Part shown: in pieces, positions 9,747 to 18,910 of the stretch
Layout of the letters: each line of letters starts with the position of its first letter
Numbering within the stretch: position 1 is the stretch's first letter
From: Microbacterium sp. 10M-3C3
GTDB taxonomy: Bacteria > Actinomycetota > Actinomycetes > Actinomycetales > Microbacteriaceae
Assembly: GCF_003931875.1 (NCBI RefSeq)
Contig: NZ_CP034245.1
Coordinates: 1,364,001-1,428,000, forward strand
Reading direction: 5' to 3'
Length of the DNA stretch: 64,000 nucleotides
Notes under the pieces: model-generated
Told to the model about the DNA's origin: nothing
Seen by the model: the letters and a program-made list of their open reading frames with translations, nothing else
Databases searched by the model: none
Position numbers and translations under genes: made by a program

Positions 9747-10397
9747 TCACGCGGCGGGCTGGTCCCCGGCGTCGCCGATGATGACGACGGGGCTCGCGGT
9801 GCCCTCGGCGAGGCGGTAGTTCGCCCCGACGATCGCGAGGCGCCCGTCCGCGACGGCCTGCGAGATGAGCTCGGAGGCGTGCAGCAGCTGAGCGACGGTG
9901 TCGCGCAGGTGCTCGCGTCCGACCTCTTCGGGGTCGAGCGCGGTCGCGGCGTCGCGGCCCCCGAGCACGCGTCGCACCGCGGGGACGATGGGTGCGATCT
10001 GACGCCAGATGAGCGGCGGCAGCGCCGGCGCATCCGGTCGCACGCTCTCGATCGCGGCCCCCACGGCGCCGCACGCGTCGTGCGCCAGCACGACGATGAG
10101 GGGAACTTCGAGCACGCCGACCGCGTACTCGAGGCTGCCGACGACGGAGTCGGAGATGACCTGCCCCGCGTTGCGCACGACGAAGAGGTCGCCGAGACCC
10201 TCATCGAAGATGATCTCGGCGGCCAGACGCGAGTCGGAGCAGCCGAACAGCGCGGCGCGCGGACGCTGGCCGCCGGCGAGCTCGTTGCGACGCTCGACGT
10301 CCTGCCGCGGGTGACGCGGTTCGCCGGCGACGAAGCGCGCGTTGCCCTCGGTCATCTCGTCCCAGACCCGGCGCGGAGTGGGGGTGGTCACGGTCAC
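9747..10397 (-). CDS. Beta-class carbonic anhydrase
   Basis: Interconverts CO2 and bicarbonate using zinc. The ligands are visible in FGCSDSRLA (C53 with catalytic D55) and LAHDACGAV (His and Cys). 216 residues, a usual beta-class length. GTG at 10397 overlaps the stop of the DUF4245 gene as GTGA and is preceded by AGGAGG, so it is translationally coupled. It probably supplies bicarbonate for carboxylations. Confidence 0.92.
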   Translation of the reverse strand: MTVTTPTPRRVWDEMTEGNARFVAGEPRHPRQDVERRNELAGGQRPRAALFGCSDSRLAAEIIFDEGLGDLFVVRNAGQVISDSVVGSLEYAVGVLEVPLIVVLAHDACGAVGAAIESVRPDAPALPPLIWRQIAPIVPAVRRVLGGRDAATALDPEEVGREHLRDTVAQLLHASELISQAVADGRLAIVGANYRLAEGTASPVVIIGDAGDQPAA

Positions 10398-11023
10398 TGA
10401 TCCTCCTGGAGCGCTTGGATGCCGTCGGCGAGGGAGGCGGCGACGGCGGCCGCCTGCTCGGGCGCGACCGAGCCGAGGACCATCACGCGGTCGGTGCCGG
10501 CGGTGGTCGCCAGCGCATATGAGACGTTCCCCGCCGTGGATGCGTCGGCGATGCGGTACTCGTCCCACGTGATGCCGCCGGCATCCACGGTCCCGCTCGA
10601 GCGCGTGCCGGCGACGCGCTCGGTCACCCAGGCGTCATCGGCGTCGAAGCCCTGCTCGACACGGAGGAAGCCGGAGTCGCCGGGCGGCGCATAGGCGACC
10701 GTCCACGTCTCGACGGTCTCGCTGTCGAGGACCGCGGAGTTGACGCGCCAGTCGTCGGGGACGCGGGCCACGAGGACGGGGCGGTCGAGGGTGTCCGAGA
10801 GCGCGGAAGCCTCGGCGGAGACGTCGATCTCCGGCGTCGGGGCGGGGGTTCCGCGCGGGACGCCGAAGACGACGACGGCGACGATCGCGAGGGTCGCGAG
10901 CAGCGCCGCCACGAGATTGCGGACGTTCTGACTGGAGCGATAGATGCGCGAGGACTCCGCCTTGCGCGCGGCGGTCTCCTCCGGGGTCTCCGGGCGGCCG
11001 AGCTCGGCGACGACGCGGGCCAT
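10394..11023 (-). CDS. DUF4245 domain membrane-anchored protein
   Basis: 209 residues: a basic cytoplasmic N-terminus, one transmembrane helix (about 34-54, NLVAALLATLAIVAVVVFGV), and an extracytoplasmic domain with DWRVNSAVLDSE and WTVAYAPPGDSGFLRVEQG that is typical of DUF4245. Its place between xseB and a carbonic anhydrase is conserved in Microbacteriaceae. Function unknown. The start overlaps the xseB stop by one base (TGATG). Confidence 0.82.
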   Translation of the reverse strand: MARVVAELGRPETPEETAARKAESSRIYRSSQNVRNLVAALLATLAIVAVVVFGVPRGTPAPTPEIDVSAEASALSDTLDRPVLVARVPDDWRVNSAVLDSETVETWTVAYAPPGDSGFLRVEQGFDADDAWVTERVAGTRSSGTVDAGGITWDEYRIADASTAGNVSYALATTAGTDRVMVLGSVAPEQAAAVAASLADGIQALQEDQ

Positions 11024-11265
11024 CACGCCTCCGCGGCGCCCGCGTCGGCGCGGGCCGCGTCCAGGCGCCGCTTGGCGCCGAGGAGCCATTCCTCGCAGCG
11101 GGCCGCGAGCGCCTCGCCGCGCTCCCACAGGGCGAGCGATTCCTCGAGCGTCGGCGCGCCCTGCTCGAGCTCGGCGACCACGCGGACCAGCTCGTCGCGG
11201 GCCTGCTCGAACGACAGTGCCGCGACGTCGGCGGAGCCGGGGGTCGACGCGGTCATGCCGTCCAT
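11023..11265 (-). CDS. xseB: Exodeoxyribonuclease VII small subunit
   Basis: 80 residues of mainly helical sequence with the XseB core SFEQARDELVRVVAELEQG and LWERGEALAARCEEWL. It assembles with XseA into the processive single-strand exonuclease. One base separates it from the xseA stop. The fourth codon (ATG) is an alternative start. Confidence 0.92.
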   Translation of the reverse strand: MDGMTASTPGSADVAALSFEQARDELVRVVAELEQGAPTLEESLALWERGEALAARCEEWLLGAKRRLDAARADAGAAEA

Positions 11266-11266
11266 T

Positions 11267-12562
11267 CTAGGCGGGACCGGCGGACGCGTCGGACTCGGGC
11301 ACCTCGCCCTCGGAACGTGCGGCGATCGAGCCGCGGCCGACCGTCACGGTCATCTCGGCCCCGGCCGGCGCCTGTGCGGCGTCGCGCACGATCACGCCGC
11401 CGTGGAGGTGGGCGATCGCGTATCCGCGGGCGAGTGTCGCCAGCGGCGACAGCGCGCGCAGCGACGCCCGCAGCTCCGTGGTGCGGCGATCGTGTGCCGC
11501 CACGAGCCGGTCGACGACGTCGCGGCCGCGGGTCGCGAGCATCCACACCTCCTGAGCGCGTCCCGTCAGCAGCGTGTCGGGGGAGCGCAGCACGGGCCGG
11601 GAGCGCAGCTGCTCGAGCTGTGCGATGTCGTGCGTGATGCGATGCGTGAGACGACCGGCCAGGCGCGCGCGCAGCTGCGCGACGAGGGCGCGCTGCTCGC
11701 TGACATCCGGCACGACGCGCTTGGCGGCGTCGGTCGGCGTCGACGCGCGGACGTCGGCGACGTCGTCGAGGAGCGGATGGTCGTTCTCGTGCCCGATCGC
11801 GCTGACGACCGGCGTCTGCGCCGCGGCGACCACCCGCACGAGCCGCTCGTCGCTGAATCCGAGCAGAGTCTGCGGGTCGCCCCCGCCGCGCGCGATGACG
11901 ATGACGTCGACCTCGGGATCGGCGTCGAGGGCTTTGAGCGCCGCGATCGTCTCGGGTACGCACCGGTCGCCCTGGACGGCGGCGTGCTTGGTGCGGAAGC
12001 GCACGTGCGGCCAGCGCAGCTGGGCGTTGCGGTGCACGTCCTTCTCGGCGTCGGAGTTCTCGCCGGTGATGAGGCCGATGAGGTGCGGCAGGAAGGGCAA
12101 GGACTTCTTGCGGGCGGGGTCGAACAGTCCCTCGGCGCGCAGCGTGACGCGCAGGCGCTCGAGACGCTCCAGCTGGTCGCCGAGCCCGACGTGGCGCAGC
12201 GCCGACACGGCGAAGCTGAAGTCGCCGGTACGCGGGAAGTAGTCGGCCTTCACGCACGCGATGACATGGTCGCCGACCTTCCAGTCCTTCGGCAGGCGGG
12301 CCAGAGTGCTCGACCACACGCGGAAGGAGATCGTCGCGTCCGTCGCGAGGTCTTTGAGGCGGCCGAACACGTTGCCGCCCCGCACGTTCCACGACGTGAT
12401 CTCGCCCTCGACCCATACCGACCCCCAGCGGTCGACGAACCCGCGGATCGTGTCGTTCAAGCGGGACACCGACGTCGGCGCCTGCGGGCTCGAGTCGCGC
12501 GGGGCGACCGAGTCGGGCGGGGGCGCCTCGCCGGGAACCGTGTCGGGCTGGAAGGTGGTCAT
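11267..12562 (-). CDS. xseA: Exodeoxyribonuclease VII large subunit
   Basis: 431 residues: an N-terminal OB-fold (WVEGEITSWNVRGGNVFGRL) and the catalytic domain with GLITGENSDAEKDV, VIVIARGGGD and SAIGHENDHPLLDDVADVRAS. Degrades single-stranded DNA into acid-soluble oligonucleotides in repair and recombination. First gene of the leftward operon, divergent from ispH across 86 bases. Confidence 0.95.
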   Translation of the reverse strand: MTTFQPDTVPGEAPPPDSVAPRDSSPQAPTSVSRLNDTIRGFVDRWGSVWVEGEITSWNVRGGNVFGRLKDLATDATISFRVWSSTLARLPKDWKVGDHVIACVKADYFPRTGDFSFAVSALRHVGLGDQLERLERLRVTLRAEGLFDPARKKSLPFLPHLIGLITGENSDAEKDVHRNAQLRWPHVRFRTKHAAVQGDRCVPETIAALKALDADPEVDVIVIARGGGDPQTLLGFSDERLVRVVAAAQTPVVSAIGHENDHPLLDDVADVRASTPTDAAKRVVPDVSEQRALVAQLRARLAGRLTHRITHDIAQLEQLRSRPVLRSPDTLLTGRAQEVWMLATRGRDVVDRLVAAHDRRTTELRASLRALSPLATLARGYAIAHLHGGVIVRDAAQAPAGAEMTVTVGRGSIAARSEGEVPESDASAGPA

Positions 12563-12636
12563 CGAATCTCGCAGATCGCTCGGCGCCCGATCTCTCGACG
12601 AGGGGGCGGATGCGGCCGTCGTTCAGGGGCGCCTCG

Positions 12637-12642
12637 TAGAAT
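12637..12642 (+). promoter_or_regulatory. Putative -10 hexamer for leaderless ispH
   Basis: TAGAAT lies six bases before the GTG start of ispH, within the divergent xseA/ispH gap. Confidence 0.5.
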
Positions 12643-12648
12643 CGAGGG

Positions 12649-13710
12649 GTGAGCTCACCGGTCGTGTCGCTGCCCGTTCCCCGCATCCCGGAGCGCCGCG
12701 GGCGCCTCCAGGATATCCCCGTCGAGGGACGCAAGAAGGTGCTGCTGGCCTCACCCCGGGGATACTGCGCGGGTGTGGATCGCGCGGTGGTCGCGGTGGA
12801 GAAGGCGCTCGAGCGCTTCGGTGCGCCCGTGTACGTCCGCAAGCAGATCGTCCACAACGTGCACGTCGTCTCGGAGCTCGAGGCCAAGGGTGCGATCTTC
12901 GTCGAGGAGGTCGACGAGGTGCCCGAGGGCGCCCATGTCGTGTTCAGCGCGCACGGTGTCTCGCCGGCGGTCGTGTCCTCCGCCGCGGAGCGCGGCCTGC
13001 AGGCGATCGATGCGACATGCCCGCTCGTGACGAAGGTGCACCGCGAAGCGGTCCGCTTCGCCCGCGACGACTTCGAGATCCTCCTGATCGGGCACCTCGG
13101 GCACGAAGAGGTCGAGGGCACCGCGGGCGAGGCACCCGACCACGTGACGATCGTCAACTCGCCCGACGAGGCCGACACCGTGCAGGTGCGCGATCCCGAG
13201 AAGGTCGTGTGGCTGTCGCAGACCACGCTCTCCGTCGACGAGACGATGGAGACGGTGCGGCGCCTGCGCGCCCGGTTCCCCCAGCTGCAGGACCCGCCCT
13301 CCGACGACATCTGCTACGCGACGCAGAACCGGCAGGTCGCCATCAAGAAGGTCGCCACCGGCGCCGACCTCGTCATCGTCGTAGGGTCGGCGAACTCGTC
13401 CAACAGCGTCCGCCTCGTCGAGGTCGCCCTCGAGCACGGGGCGAAGGCGGCTTACCGGGTCGACTATGTCGACGAGGTGAAGCAGGAGTGGCTCGAGGGC
13501 GTCGAGACCGTCGGCGTCACCAGCGGCGCGTCCGTGCCGGAGGTGCTCGTGCAGGAAGTGCTCGAGGAGCTCGCCGGCGCCGGCTACCGCGACGTCGAGG
13601 AGGTGCGCACCGCCGAGGAGGACCTCATGTTCTCGCTGCCCAAGGAGCTGCGCTCCGATGCGGCGGGCCGCCGCGACGCGCGAGCCCTCGGCGGTCGAGG
13701 CCGCGGATGA
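12649..13710 (+). CDS. ispH: 4-hydroxy-3-methylbut-2-enyl diphosphate reductase
   Basis: Last enzyme of the MEP isoprenoid pathway; an Fe-S protein producing IPP and DMAPP. The three cluster cysteines are visible in [23 protein letters not shown] and [11 protein letters not shown], with the catalytic Glu in the [14 protein letters not shown] region. 353 residues, slightly long at both ends, as in other Actinobacteria. It supplies precursors to uppS elsewhere in the window. It overlaps the DUF6264 gene by ATGA. Confidence 0.95.
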   Translation: MSSPVVSLPVPRIPERRGRLQDIPVEGRKKVLLASPRGYCAGVDRAVVAVEKALERFGAPVYVRKQIVHNVHVVSELEAKGAIFVEEVDEVPEGAHVVFSAHGVSPAVVSSAAERGLQAIDATCPLVTKVHREAVRFARDDFEILLIGHLGHEEVEGTAGEAPDHVTIVNSPDEADTVQVRDPEKVVWLSQTTLSVDETMETVRRLRARFPQLQDPPSDDICYATQNRQVAIKKVATGADLVIVVGSANSSNSVRLVEVALEHGAKAAYRVDYVDEVKQEWLEGVETVGVTSGASVPEVLVQEVLEELAGAGYRDVEEVRTAEEDLMFSLPKELRSDAAGRRDARALGGRGRG

Positions 13711-14258
13711 GCGATCCCGACGGGCGCCCGCGCCCCCAGTACGGCGAATACGCCACACCGGAGGAGCAGCGCGCGCGGATCGCACGTCCCGATACGACCG
13801 ACGCGCTCGACAGCGGGCAGCGTCCCGCGGCGGATCCGCCGCATCCGCTCGCGCAGCCCGTCCCCCCGCCGGCGTCGGGGCCGCGCCTGGCCGACCGCAT
13901 CGTCACGATCGCCCTCCTGGCGTACGGCCTCGTCAACGTCGCGTTCACGGTGCCACGCCTGTTCGACTTCACGACCTTCACGAACGACTACCTCGCCGTG
14001 CTCGGCGTCGGGGGCACCTTCACGAACACCGCCGGGGCGTCGGTGTGGGGCCCCGCCGCGGCGATGACCTACGCGGTGGGATTCGCCGTGACGGCGATCC
14101 TGTCGTGGCGCCGCGTCCGCCGCGGCGGTATCGCCTTCTGGATGCCGCTCGTCGGGGCGGTCGCCACGACCACCGTCGTCGCGGTGCTCCTCACGATCCC
14201 GCTCCTGTCGGATCCTGCCTTCCTCGACGCGATCCGATCGGCGTCCGCTCCGCGGTGA
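13707..14258 (+). CDS. DUF6264-type membrane protein
   Basis: 183 residues: a Pro-rich cytoplasmic N-terminus of about 60 residues, then four hydrophobic segments (about 63-85, 98-113, 114-130, 143-165). The composition and its ispH-coupled position match the Microbacteriaceae DUF6264 family. Function unknown. The ATGA overlap with ispH implies co-translation. Confidence 0.7.
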   Translation: MSDPDGRPRPQYGEYATPEEQRARIARPDTTDALDSGQRPAADPPHPLAQPVPPPASGPRLADRIVTIALLAYGLVNVAFTVPRLFDFTTFTNDYLAVLGVGGTFTNTAGASVWGPAAAMTYAVGFAVTAILSWRRVRRGGIAFWMPLVGAVATTTVVAVLLTIPLLSDPAFLDAIRSASAPR

Positions 14259-14309
14259 ACCGCACCGCGCCGCGTCTCGTGTCACCGGTGAGGGACTCCA
14301 GGAGGCACG

Positions 14310-14813
14310 ATGCGCACCGGCGATGAGCGCGGACTCGCGGCGCTGTACGACGCCCACGCGGCGCCGGTCTGGCGGTACGTCGTGAGCCTCACCGGAGACC
14401 GCGCCGGTGCCGAGGACGTCGTGCAGGAGGCGCTGCTGCGCGCGTGGCGCTTGCCGCGGATCCTCGACGATCCGGCGTCGGCGCGGGCGTGGCTCATGAC
14501 CGTCGCGCGCAACCTCGTCATCGACGAGGCGCGCAGCGCGCGGCGCCGGCACGAGGCGGTCGTCGCTGAGCTGCCGGAGACCGAGCGCCCCGACGACACC
14601 GACGCGCTGTTCGACGCGCTGCTCATCGAGGACGCGCTGGCGACGCTCAGCAACGACCACCGCGCCGTCATCGTCACGGCCTACTACGGCGGGCGCAGCA
14701 CGGCGCAGACCGCACAGGAGCTGGGGATCCCCGAGGGCACCGTGAAGTCGCGGCTGCACTACGGGATGCGTGCGCTGCGGCTCGCGCTGCAGGAGAGGGG
14801 GGTGACGCGATGA
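14310..14813 (+). CDS. ECF RNA polymerase sigma factor
   Basis: 167 residues with sigma-70 region 2 (ALYDAHAAPVWRYV, AEDVVQEALLRAW, ARAWLMTVARNLVID) and region 4 (ALATLSNDHRAVIVTAYYGG, ELGIPEGTVKSRLHYGMRAL). It overlaps the following anti-sigma gene by ATGA, the standard paired arrangement of SigK/SigL-like factors. Confidence 0.93.
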   Translation: MRTGDERGLAALYDAHAAPVWRYVVSLTGDRAGAEDVVQEALLRAWRLPRILDDPASARAWLMTVARNLVIDEARSARRRHEAVVAELPETERPDDTDALFDALLIEDALATLSNDHRAVIVTAYYGGRSTAQTAQELGIPEGTVKSRLHYGMRALRLALQERGVTR

Positions 14814-15496
14814 GCGCCGAGCACGACCGCGTCGCGGAATGGGACGGCGCCTACGTCCTGGGGGCGCTGTCGCCGACCGATCGACGGATCTTCGAGGAGC
14901 ACATGGCCGAGTGCGCTGCGTGCCGAGACGCCGTGGCGCGGCTCGCGCCTACGGCGGGCCTGCTCTCCCGCGTGCCGGCGGAACGCGCCCGCGCGCTCGG
15001 CGACGTCGCCGACGAGCCGCCGGCGCAGCTGCGGGCCGGCGTCGTGCGGGCGTTCGGCCAGCGTCGCGCGCGCCGGCGCGCGATCTGGACGCTCGCGGCC
15101 GCCGCCGCGCTCATCATCGGCAGCATCTCCATTCCGGTCGCGGTCGCCCTGACGCAGCCGCAAGGCGTCACCCACGTGCTCGACGACGTCGCCGGGGCGC
15201 CGCTGGAGGCTTCGGTGCGCTTGACGGATGCGCCGTGGGGCACGGAGATCGAGCTCGTGTGCCAGTACACCGGCGCGGTGCTCGACACGCCGGAGGACGG
15301 CTTCCCGTACGCGCTCGCGGTCGTCGGCCGGGATGGGACGACGTCGACGCTGTCGACATGGCGCGCCGCGCCCGGATCGACCACGCGGCTCAGCGCGGGC
15401 ACCGACCTCCCGCTCGGCGACATCGGGTCGATCGAGATCCGCCGCCTCGACGGCACGCAAGACGTCGTCATGCGCTACGACGCGGCCTCGTCCTGA
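14810..15496 (+). CDS. Zinc-binding, membrane-anchored anti-sigma factor (RskA-like)
   Basis: 228 residues. The N-terminal ZAS-type motif HMAECAAC (H31, C35, C38) binds zinc and clamps the sigma factor. One transmembrane helix at about 88-110 is followed by an extracytoplasmic RskA-like domain that would sense the signal through regulated proteolysis. Partner of the preceding ECF sigma factor. Confidence 0.9.
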   Translation: MSAEHDRVAEWDGAYVLGALSPTDRRIFEEHMAECAACRDAVARLAPTAGLLSRVPAERARALGDVADEPPAQLRAGVVRAFGQRRARRRAIWTLAAAAALIIGSISIPVAVALTQPQGVTHVLDDVAGAPLEASVRLTDAPWGTEIELVCQYTGAVLDTPEDGFPYALAVVGRDGTTSTLSTWRAAPGSTTRLSAGTDLPLGDIGSIEIRRLDGTQDVVMRYDAASS

Positions 15497-15519
15497 TCGG
15501 TCGCGCGGCGAACCGCCGA

Positions 15520-15525
15520 TACGAT
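15520..15525 (+). promoter_or_regulatory. Putative -10 hexamer for leaderless MOSC gene
   Basis: TACGAT is followed after six bases by the ATG of the MOSC gene; no ribosome site is visible. Confidence 0.45.
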
Positions 15526-15531
15526 CGCGGG

Positions 15532-16077
15532 ATGCCCGTCCTCCTCGCCGCCTGCGTCGTCCACGAGCTGCACCGCGATTCCGGTTCGGTCGGCGTCACC
15601 GCGATCGACAAGCGCCCCGTCGCCGGGGCGGTGCGCGTCGGGGTGTACGGACTGCGCGGTGACGTGCAGGCCAGCCGCAAGCACCACGGCGGCCGCGAGA
15701 AGGCCGTCTACGCCTACGCGCAGGACGACGCCGCCTACTGGGAGGGCGAGCTCGGCCGCGATCTGCCGCCTGGATGGTTCGGCGAGAACCTCCGCATCGA
15801 CGGCCTCGACGTCAATCGGGCGCGCGTGGGCGAGCGCTGGCGCATCGGCGGCTCCGTCGAGCTCGAGGTGACCTCGCCCCGCACTCCGTGCGCCACGTTC
15901 GCCCGCTGGGTCGGCGGTCGCGACGAGCGCGGCTGGGTGCGACGCTTCGGTGACGCACGCCGGTTGGGCGCCTACCTGCGCGTCGTGCGGGCGGGGGAGA
16001 TCAGCGCCGGCGACGCGATCGCGGTCACGCCGGCGCCGGAGGGCGCGCCCACGATCCTCGACGTGTACGACGCCTGA
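15532..16077 (+). CDS. MOSC domain protein
   Basis: 181 residues of the YiiM-like MOSC type: KHHGGREKAVYAYA near residue 48, GWFGENLRIDGLDV, and the conserved cysteine in SPRTPCATFARW (near residue 123) that would carry a sulfur or bind molybdenum cofactor. MOSC proteins handle sulfur for molybdenum enzymes or detoxify hydroxylated N-compounds; the substrate is not deducible here. Converges on fba across a shared hairpin. Confidence 0.87.
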   Translation: MPVLLAACVVHELHRDSGSVGVTAIDKRPVAGAVRVGVYGLRGDVQASRKHHGGREKAVYAYAQDDAAYWEGELGRDLPPGWFGENLRIDGLDVNRARVGERWRIGGSVELEVTSPRTPCATFARWVGGRDERGWVRRFGDARRLGAYLRVVRAGEISAGDAIAVTPAPEGAPTILDVYDA

Positions 16078-16112
16078 CCCGACCGCCGTGGCGGGGGCCG
16101 GCGCCCGGGACG

Positions 16113-16156
16113 CCGGATGCCCCGGCCTCGCGCGAACGCGGGACCGGGGCATCCGG
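16113..16156. terminator. Bidirectional terminator between the MOSC gene and fba
   Basis: A 13-base perfect inverted repeat (CCGGATGCCCCGG and its complement) with an 18-base loop lies between the convergent stops at 16077 and 16165. Confidence 0.75.
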
Positions 16157-16164
16157 GATCGGCG

Positions 16165-17196
16165 TCAGGCGCCGAGCGACTTGCCGTGCGAGCCGAGCTG
16201 CTGCGTGGCCTCGACGACGCGCGCGGCCATCGCCGACTCCGCGACTTTGCCCCACGCGCGCGGGTCGTACTGCTTCTTGTTGCCGACCTCGCCGTCGACC
16301 TTGAGGACGCCGTCGTAGTTGCCGAACATGTACCCGGCGATCGACCGGGTGAAGGCGTACTGCGTGTCGGTGTCGATGTTCATCTTGACGACGCCGTTGG
16401 CGACGGCCTCGGCGATCTCGGCGTCGGTCGAGCCGCTGCCGCCGTGGAAGACGAGGTCGAGGGGCTTCGGGCCGGTGCCGAAGCGCTCGGCGATGCCCGC
16501 CTGGATCTCGCCGAGGAGCTCGGGGCGCAGCTTGACGTTGCCCGGCTTGTACACGCCGTGCACGTTGCCGAACGTGAGCGCGGCGATGTAGCGACCCTGC
16601 TCGCCGAGGCCGAGCGCCTCGACGGCCTTCGTGACGTCGCCGACAGTCGTGTAGAGGGCCTCGTTCGAGCCCTCGTGCTGCACGCCGTCCTCCTCGCCGC
16701 CCACGACGCCCACCTCGATCTCGAGGATCGCGTGGATGTTCTTCATGCGGGGGAGGAGGTCCTTCGCGATCGCGATGTTCTCGTCCAGCGGCACCGCCGA
16801 GCCGTCCCACATGTGGGACTGGAAGATCGGGTTGCGGCCGGCGCGCACCTCCTCCTCGGACGCCTCGATGAGGGGCAGCACGAAGCCGGGCAGCGCGTCC
16901 TTCGGGCAGTGGTCGGTGTGGAGGGCGACCGTGATCGGGTAGTTCTTGGCGACCTCGGTGGCGAAGCGCGCGAAGGCGAGCGCCCCCGAGGCGCGGGCCT
17001 TGACGCTCTGGCCGGCGAAGTAGTCCGCGCCGCCGGTCGTGACCTGGATGATGCCGTCGGATCCGGCTTCGGTGAGGCCCTGCAGGACGGCGTTGATCGT
17101 CTGCGAGCTCGACACGTTGATGGCGGGATAGGCGAAGCCTCCGGCCTTGGCGCGGTCCAGCATCTCTGCGTACTGGTCGGGAGTGGCGACGGGCAT
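16165..17196 (-). CDS. fba: Class II fructose-bisphosphate aldolase
   Basis: Zinc-dependent aldolase of glycolysis and gluconeogenesis. Zinc and catalytic residues are in ALHTDHCPKD, and the phosphate-binding loop is FHGGSGSTDAEI. 343 residues, the normal length. Divergent from glpX, so the two fructose-1,6-bisphosphate enzymes share a 184-base control region. GAGG precedes the ATG. Confidence 0.95.
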   Translation of the reverse strand: MPVATPDQYAEMLDRAKAGGFAYPAINVSSSQTINAVLQGLTEAGSDGIIQVTTGGADYFAGQSVKARASGALAFARFATEVAKNYPITVALHTDHCPKDALPGFVLPLIEASEEEVRAGRNPIFQSHMWDGSAVPLDENIAIAKDLLPRMKNIHAILEIEVGVVGGEEDGVQHEGSNEALYTTVGDVTKAVEALGLGEQGRYIAALTFGNVHGVYKPGNVKLRPELLGEIQAGIAERFGTGPKPLDLVFHGGSGSTDAEIAEAVANGVVKMNIDTDTQYAFTRSIAGYMFGNYDGVLKVDGEVGNKKQYDPRAWGKVAESAMAARVVEATQQLGSHGKSLGA

Positions 17197-17368
17197 GGGT
17201 GCTCCTCGGGGAAAGCGTGTGGATTCCCGGTCAGCCTAGCGAAGGCCGATCCCGGCGGACGCTCGCTCATCCGGCCTGGGAGCGCCCGCGACCTTGCCAG
17301 CTGGAAAGAATCGCGATTCCTTCGTTGAACGTCCGTGCGATACCGGTCGATTCCTTTACCCCGCTGGC

Positions 17369-17374
17369 TAGGCT
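17369..17374 (+). promoter_or_regulatory. Putative -10 hexamer for leaderless glpX
   Basis: TAGGCT ends six bases before the glpX ATG. A second TAGGCT in the same gap (about 17233) reads towards glpX but lies close to fba. Confidence 0.5.
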
Positions 17375-17380
17375 GACCGC

Positions 17381-18370
17381 ATGGTGAGCCTTACAGCCGA
17401 CATGAGCCCGCTGCATCCGGATCGCAACCTTGCCCTCGAGCTCGTGCGCGCGACGGAGGCTGCCGCGATCCGCGCCGTCCCCTTCATCGGTCGCGGCGAC
17501 AAGGAGGCCGCCGACGGCGCCGCCGTCGACGCGATGCGGGCCTTCTTCTCGACGGTGAACTTCGACGGCACGATCGTCATCGGCGAGGGTGAGAAGGATC
17601 ACGCGCCGATGCTCTACAACGGCGAAAAGGTCGGAAACGGACGCGGCCCACAGTGCGACGTCGCCGTCGACCCGATCGACGGCACGTCGCTGACCGCCGC
17701 GGGGCGCCAGAACGCGCTTTCGGTGATCGCGGTCTCCGACGCCGGCACGATGCTCGACGCGTCGAGCGTGTTCTACATGGACAAGCTCGTCACCGGCCCA
17801 GCCGGGGTCGGCGTCGTCGACATCCGCCTGCCCGTCGGAGAGAACATCCGTCGCCTCGCCACGGCGCTCGACAAGCCGGTCGACGAGATCGTGGTGTCGG
17901 TGCTGAACCGCCCGCGGCACGAGAAGCTCATCGAGGAGATCCGCGAGGCCGGCGCGGGCACCCGCCTCATGAGCGACGGCGACGTGGCGGGCGGCATCAA
18001 CGCCGCTCGGCACAACGCGCGCACCGACATGTGCATCGGCATCGGCGGCAGCCCCGAGGGCATCGTCACGGCGTGCGCGATCAAGGCGCTCGGCGGGCAC
18101 ATCCAGGGGCGGCTGTGGCCGCAGACCGACGACGAGAAGCAGCGCGGCATCGACGCCGGCCTGAAGTTCGACGACTACGTCTACGAAGCGGACGACCTGG
18201 TGACCGGCCGGAACACGATCTTCGTCGCGACGGGCGTCACCGACGGTCAGCTGGTCGCCGGCGTCCGTCGAGAGCGCGACTACGTCTACACCGAGAGCGT
18301 CGTGCTGCGCGGCGCCTCGGGCACCCTGCGGCGCATCTCGTCGGAGCACCTCACGTCGAAGTGGCTCTGA
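17381..18370 (+). CDS. glpX: Class II fructose-1,6-bisphosphatase
   Basis: Gluconeogenic phosphatase making fructose 6-phosphate. Metal-binding motifs GEGEKD and DPIDGTSL are intact, as are SDGDVAGGINAA and GGSPEGIVTACAIKALGG. 329 residues. Its divergent partner fba makes its substrate in the gluconeogenic direction. Confidence 0.95.
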   Translation: MVSLTADMSPLHPDRNLALELVRATEAAAIRAVPFIGRGDKEAADGAAVDAMRAFFSTVNFDGTIVIGEGEKDHAPMLYNGEKVGNGRGPQCDVAVDPIDGTSLTAAGRQNALSVIAVSDAGTMLDASSVFYMDKLVTGPAGVGVVDIRLPVGENIRRLATALDKPVDEIVVSVLNRPRHEKLIEEIREAGAGTRLMSDGDVAGGINAARHNARTDMCIGIGGSPEGIVTACAIKALGGHIQGRLWPQTDDEKQRGIDAGLKFDDYVYEADDLVTGRNTIFVATGVTDGQLVAGVRRERDYVYTESVVLRGASGTLRRISSEHLTSKWL

Positions 18371-18589
18371 CCGGTCGCGGTGCATTCCCGCAACCCGCGC
18401 TGAGGGGCGATCACTACGGCAACCCGACGCGCCGCGCAAGAGGCCACGTGGCGAGCGCGCACGGGTGGATGATCGCTTCGGCACCGTCGTGATCGAGTCG
18501 TGACGACCTCTTCCAGGGTTCTCTGGCAAAATTGCCTGCGGTGTCGATGGGGATGCTGGTTCATCTGACCGATCATCGAGGGGTAGTCA

Positions 18590-18799
18590 ATGTCCGCCAC
18601 GACAGGCACGCCCGCACCGAAGACGGGTGCCCACGCTGTCATCGCCGACGCAGTCGACCCTGCGCGCCGGCCCGACGTGCTGTTCCGCGTCCGCCGCGAC
18701 GAAGGTCACCAGCCGAGCGCGTGGTGGATGATCGGGGCGTTCGTGCTCGTCTCCACGGCCGTCATCGCGCTCCTGAGCTTCGTCCCCGGCGGCGCCTGA
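18590..18799 (+). CDS. Small membrane protein, function unknown
   Basis: 69 residues: a hydrophilic N-terminus of about 42 residues and one C-terminal transmembrane helix (WWMIGAFVLVSTAVIALLSF). Followed by a strong hairpin, which supports it as a real transcription unit. No family recognised. The 219 bases upstream hold no other gene that I can see. Confidence 0.55.
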   Translation: MSATTGTPAPKTGAHAVIADAVDPARRPDVLFRVRRDEGHQPSAWWMIGAFVLVSTAVIALLSFVPGGA

Positions 18800-18866
18800 C
18801 CCGCCGCATCCGTCGCGCCTTCGAGTGGCGCGTCGCGCCGCATCCCCTGGGCGGATGCGGCAACAA

Positions 18867-18910
18867 CTGACACCCGTCGCGGCGCTCGGCCGCGGGGCTG
18901 CGGGTGTCAG
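18867..18910. terminator. Bidirectional terminator overlapping the rmuC stop
   Basis: Ten-base perfect inverted repeat (CTGACACCCG and complement) with a 24-base GC-rich loop. The right arm contains the rmuC stop codon, so the hairpin serves both convergent genes. Confidence 0.65.
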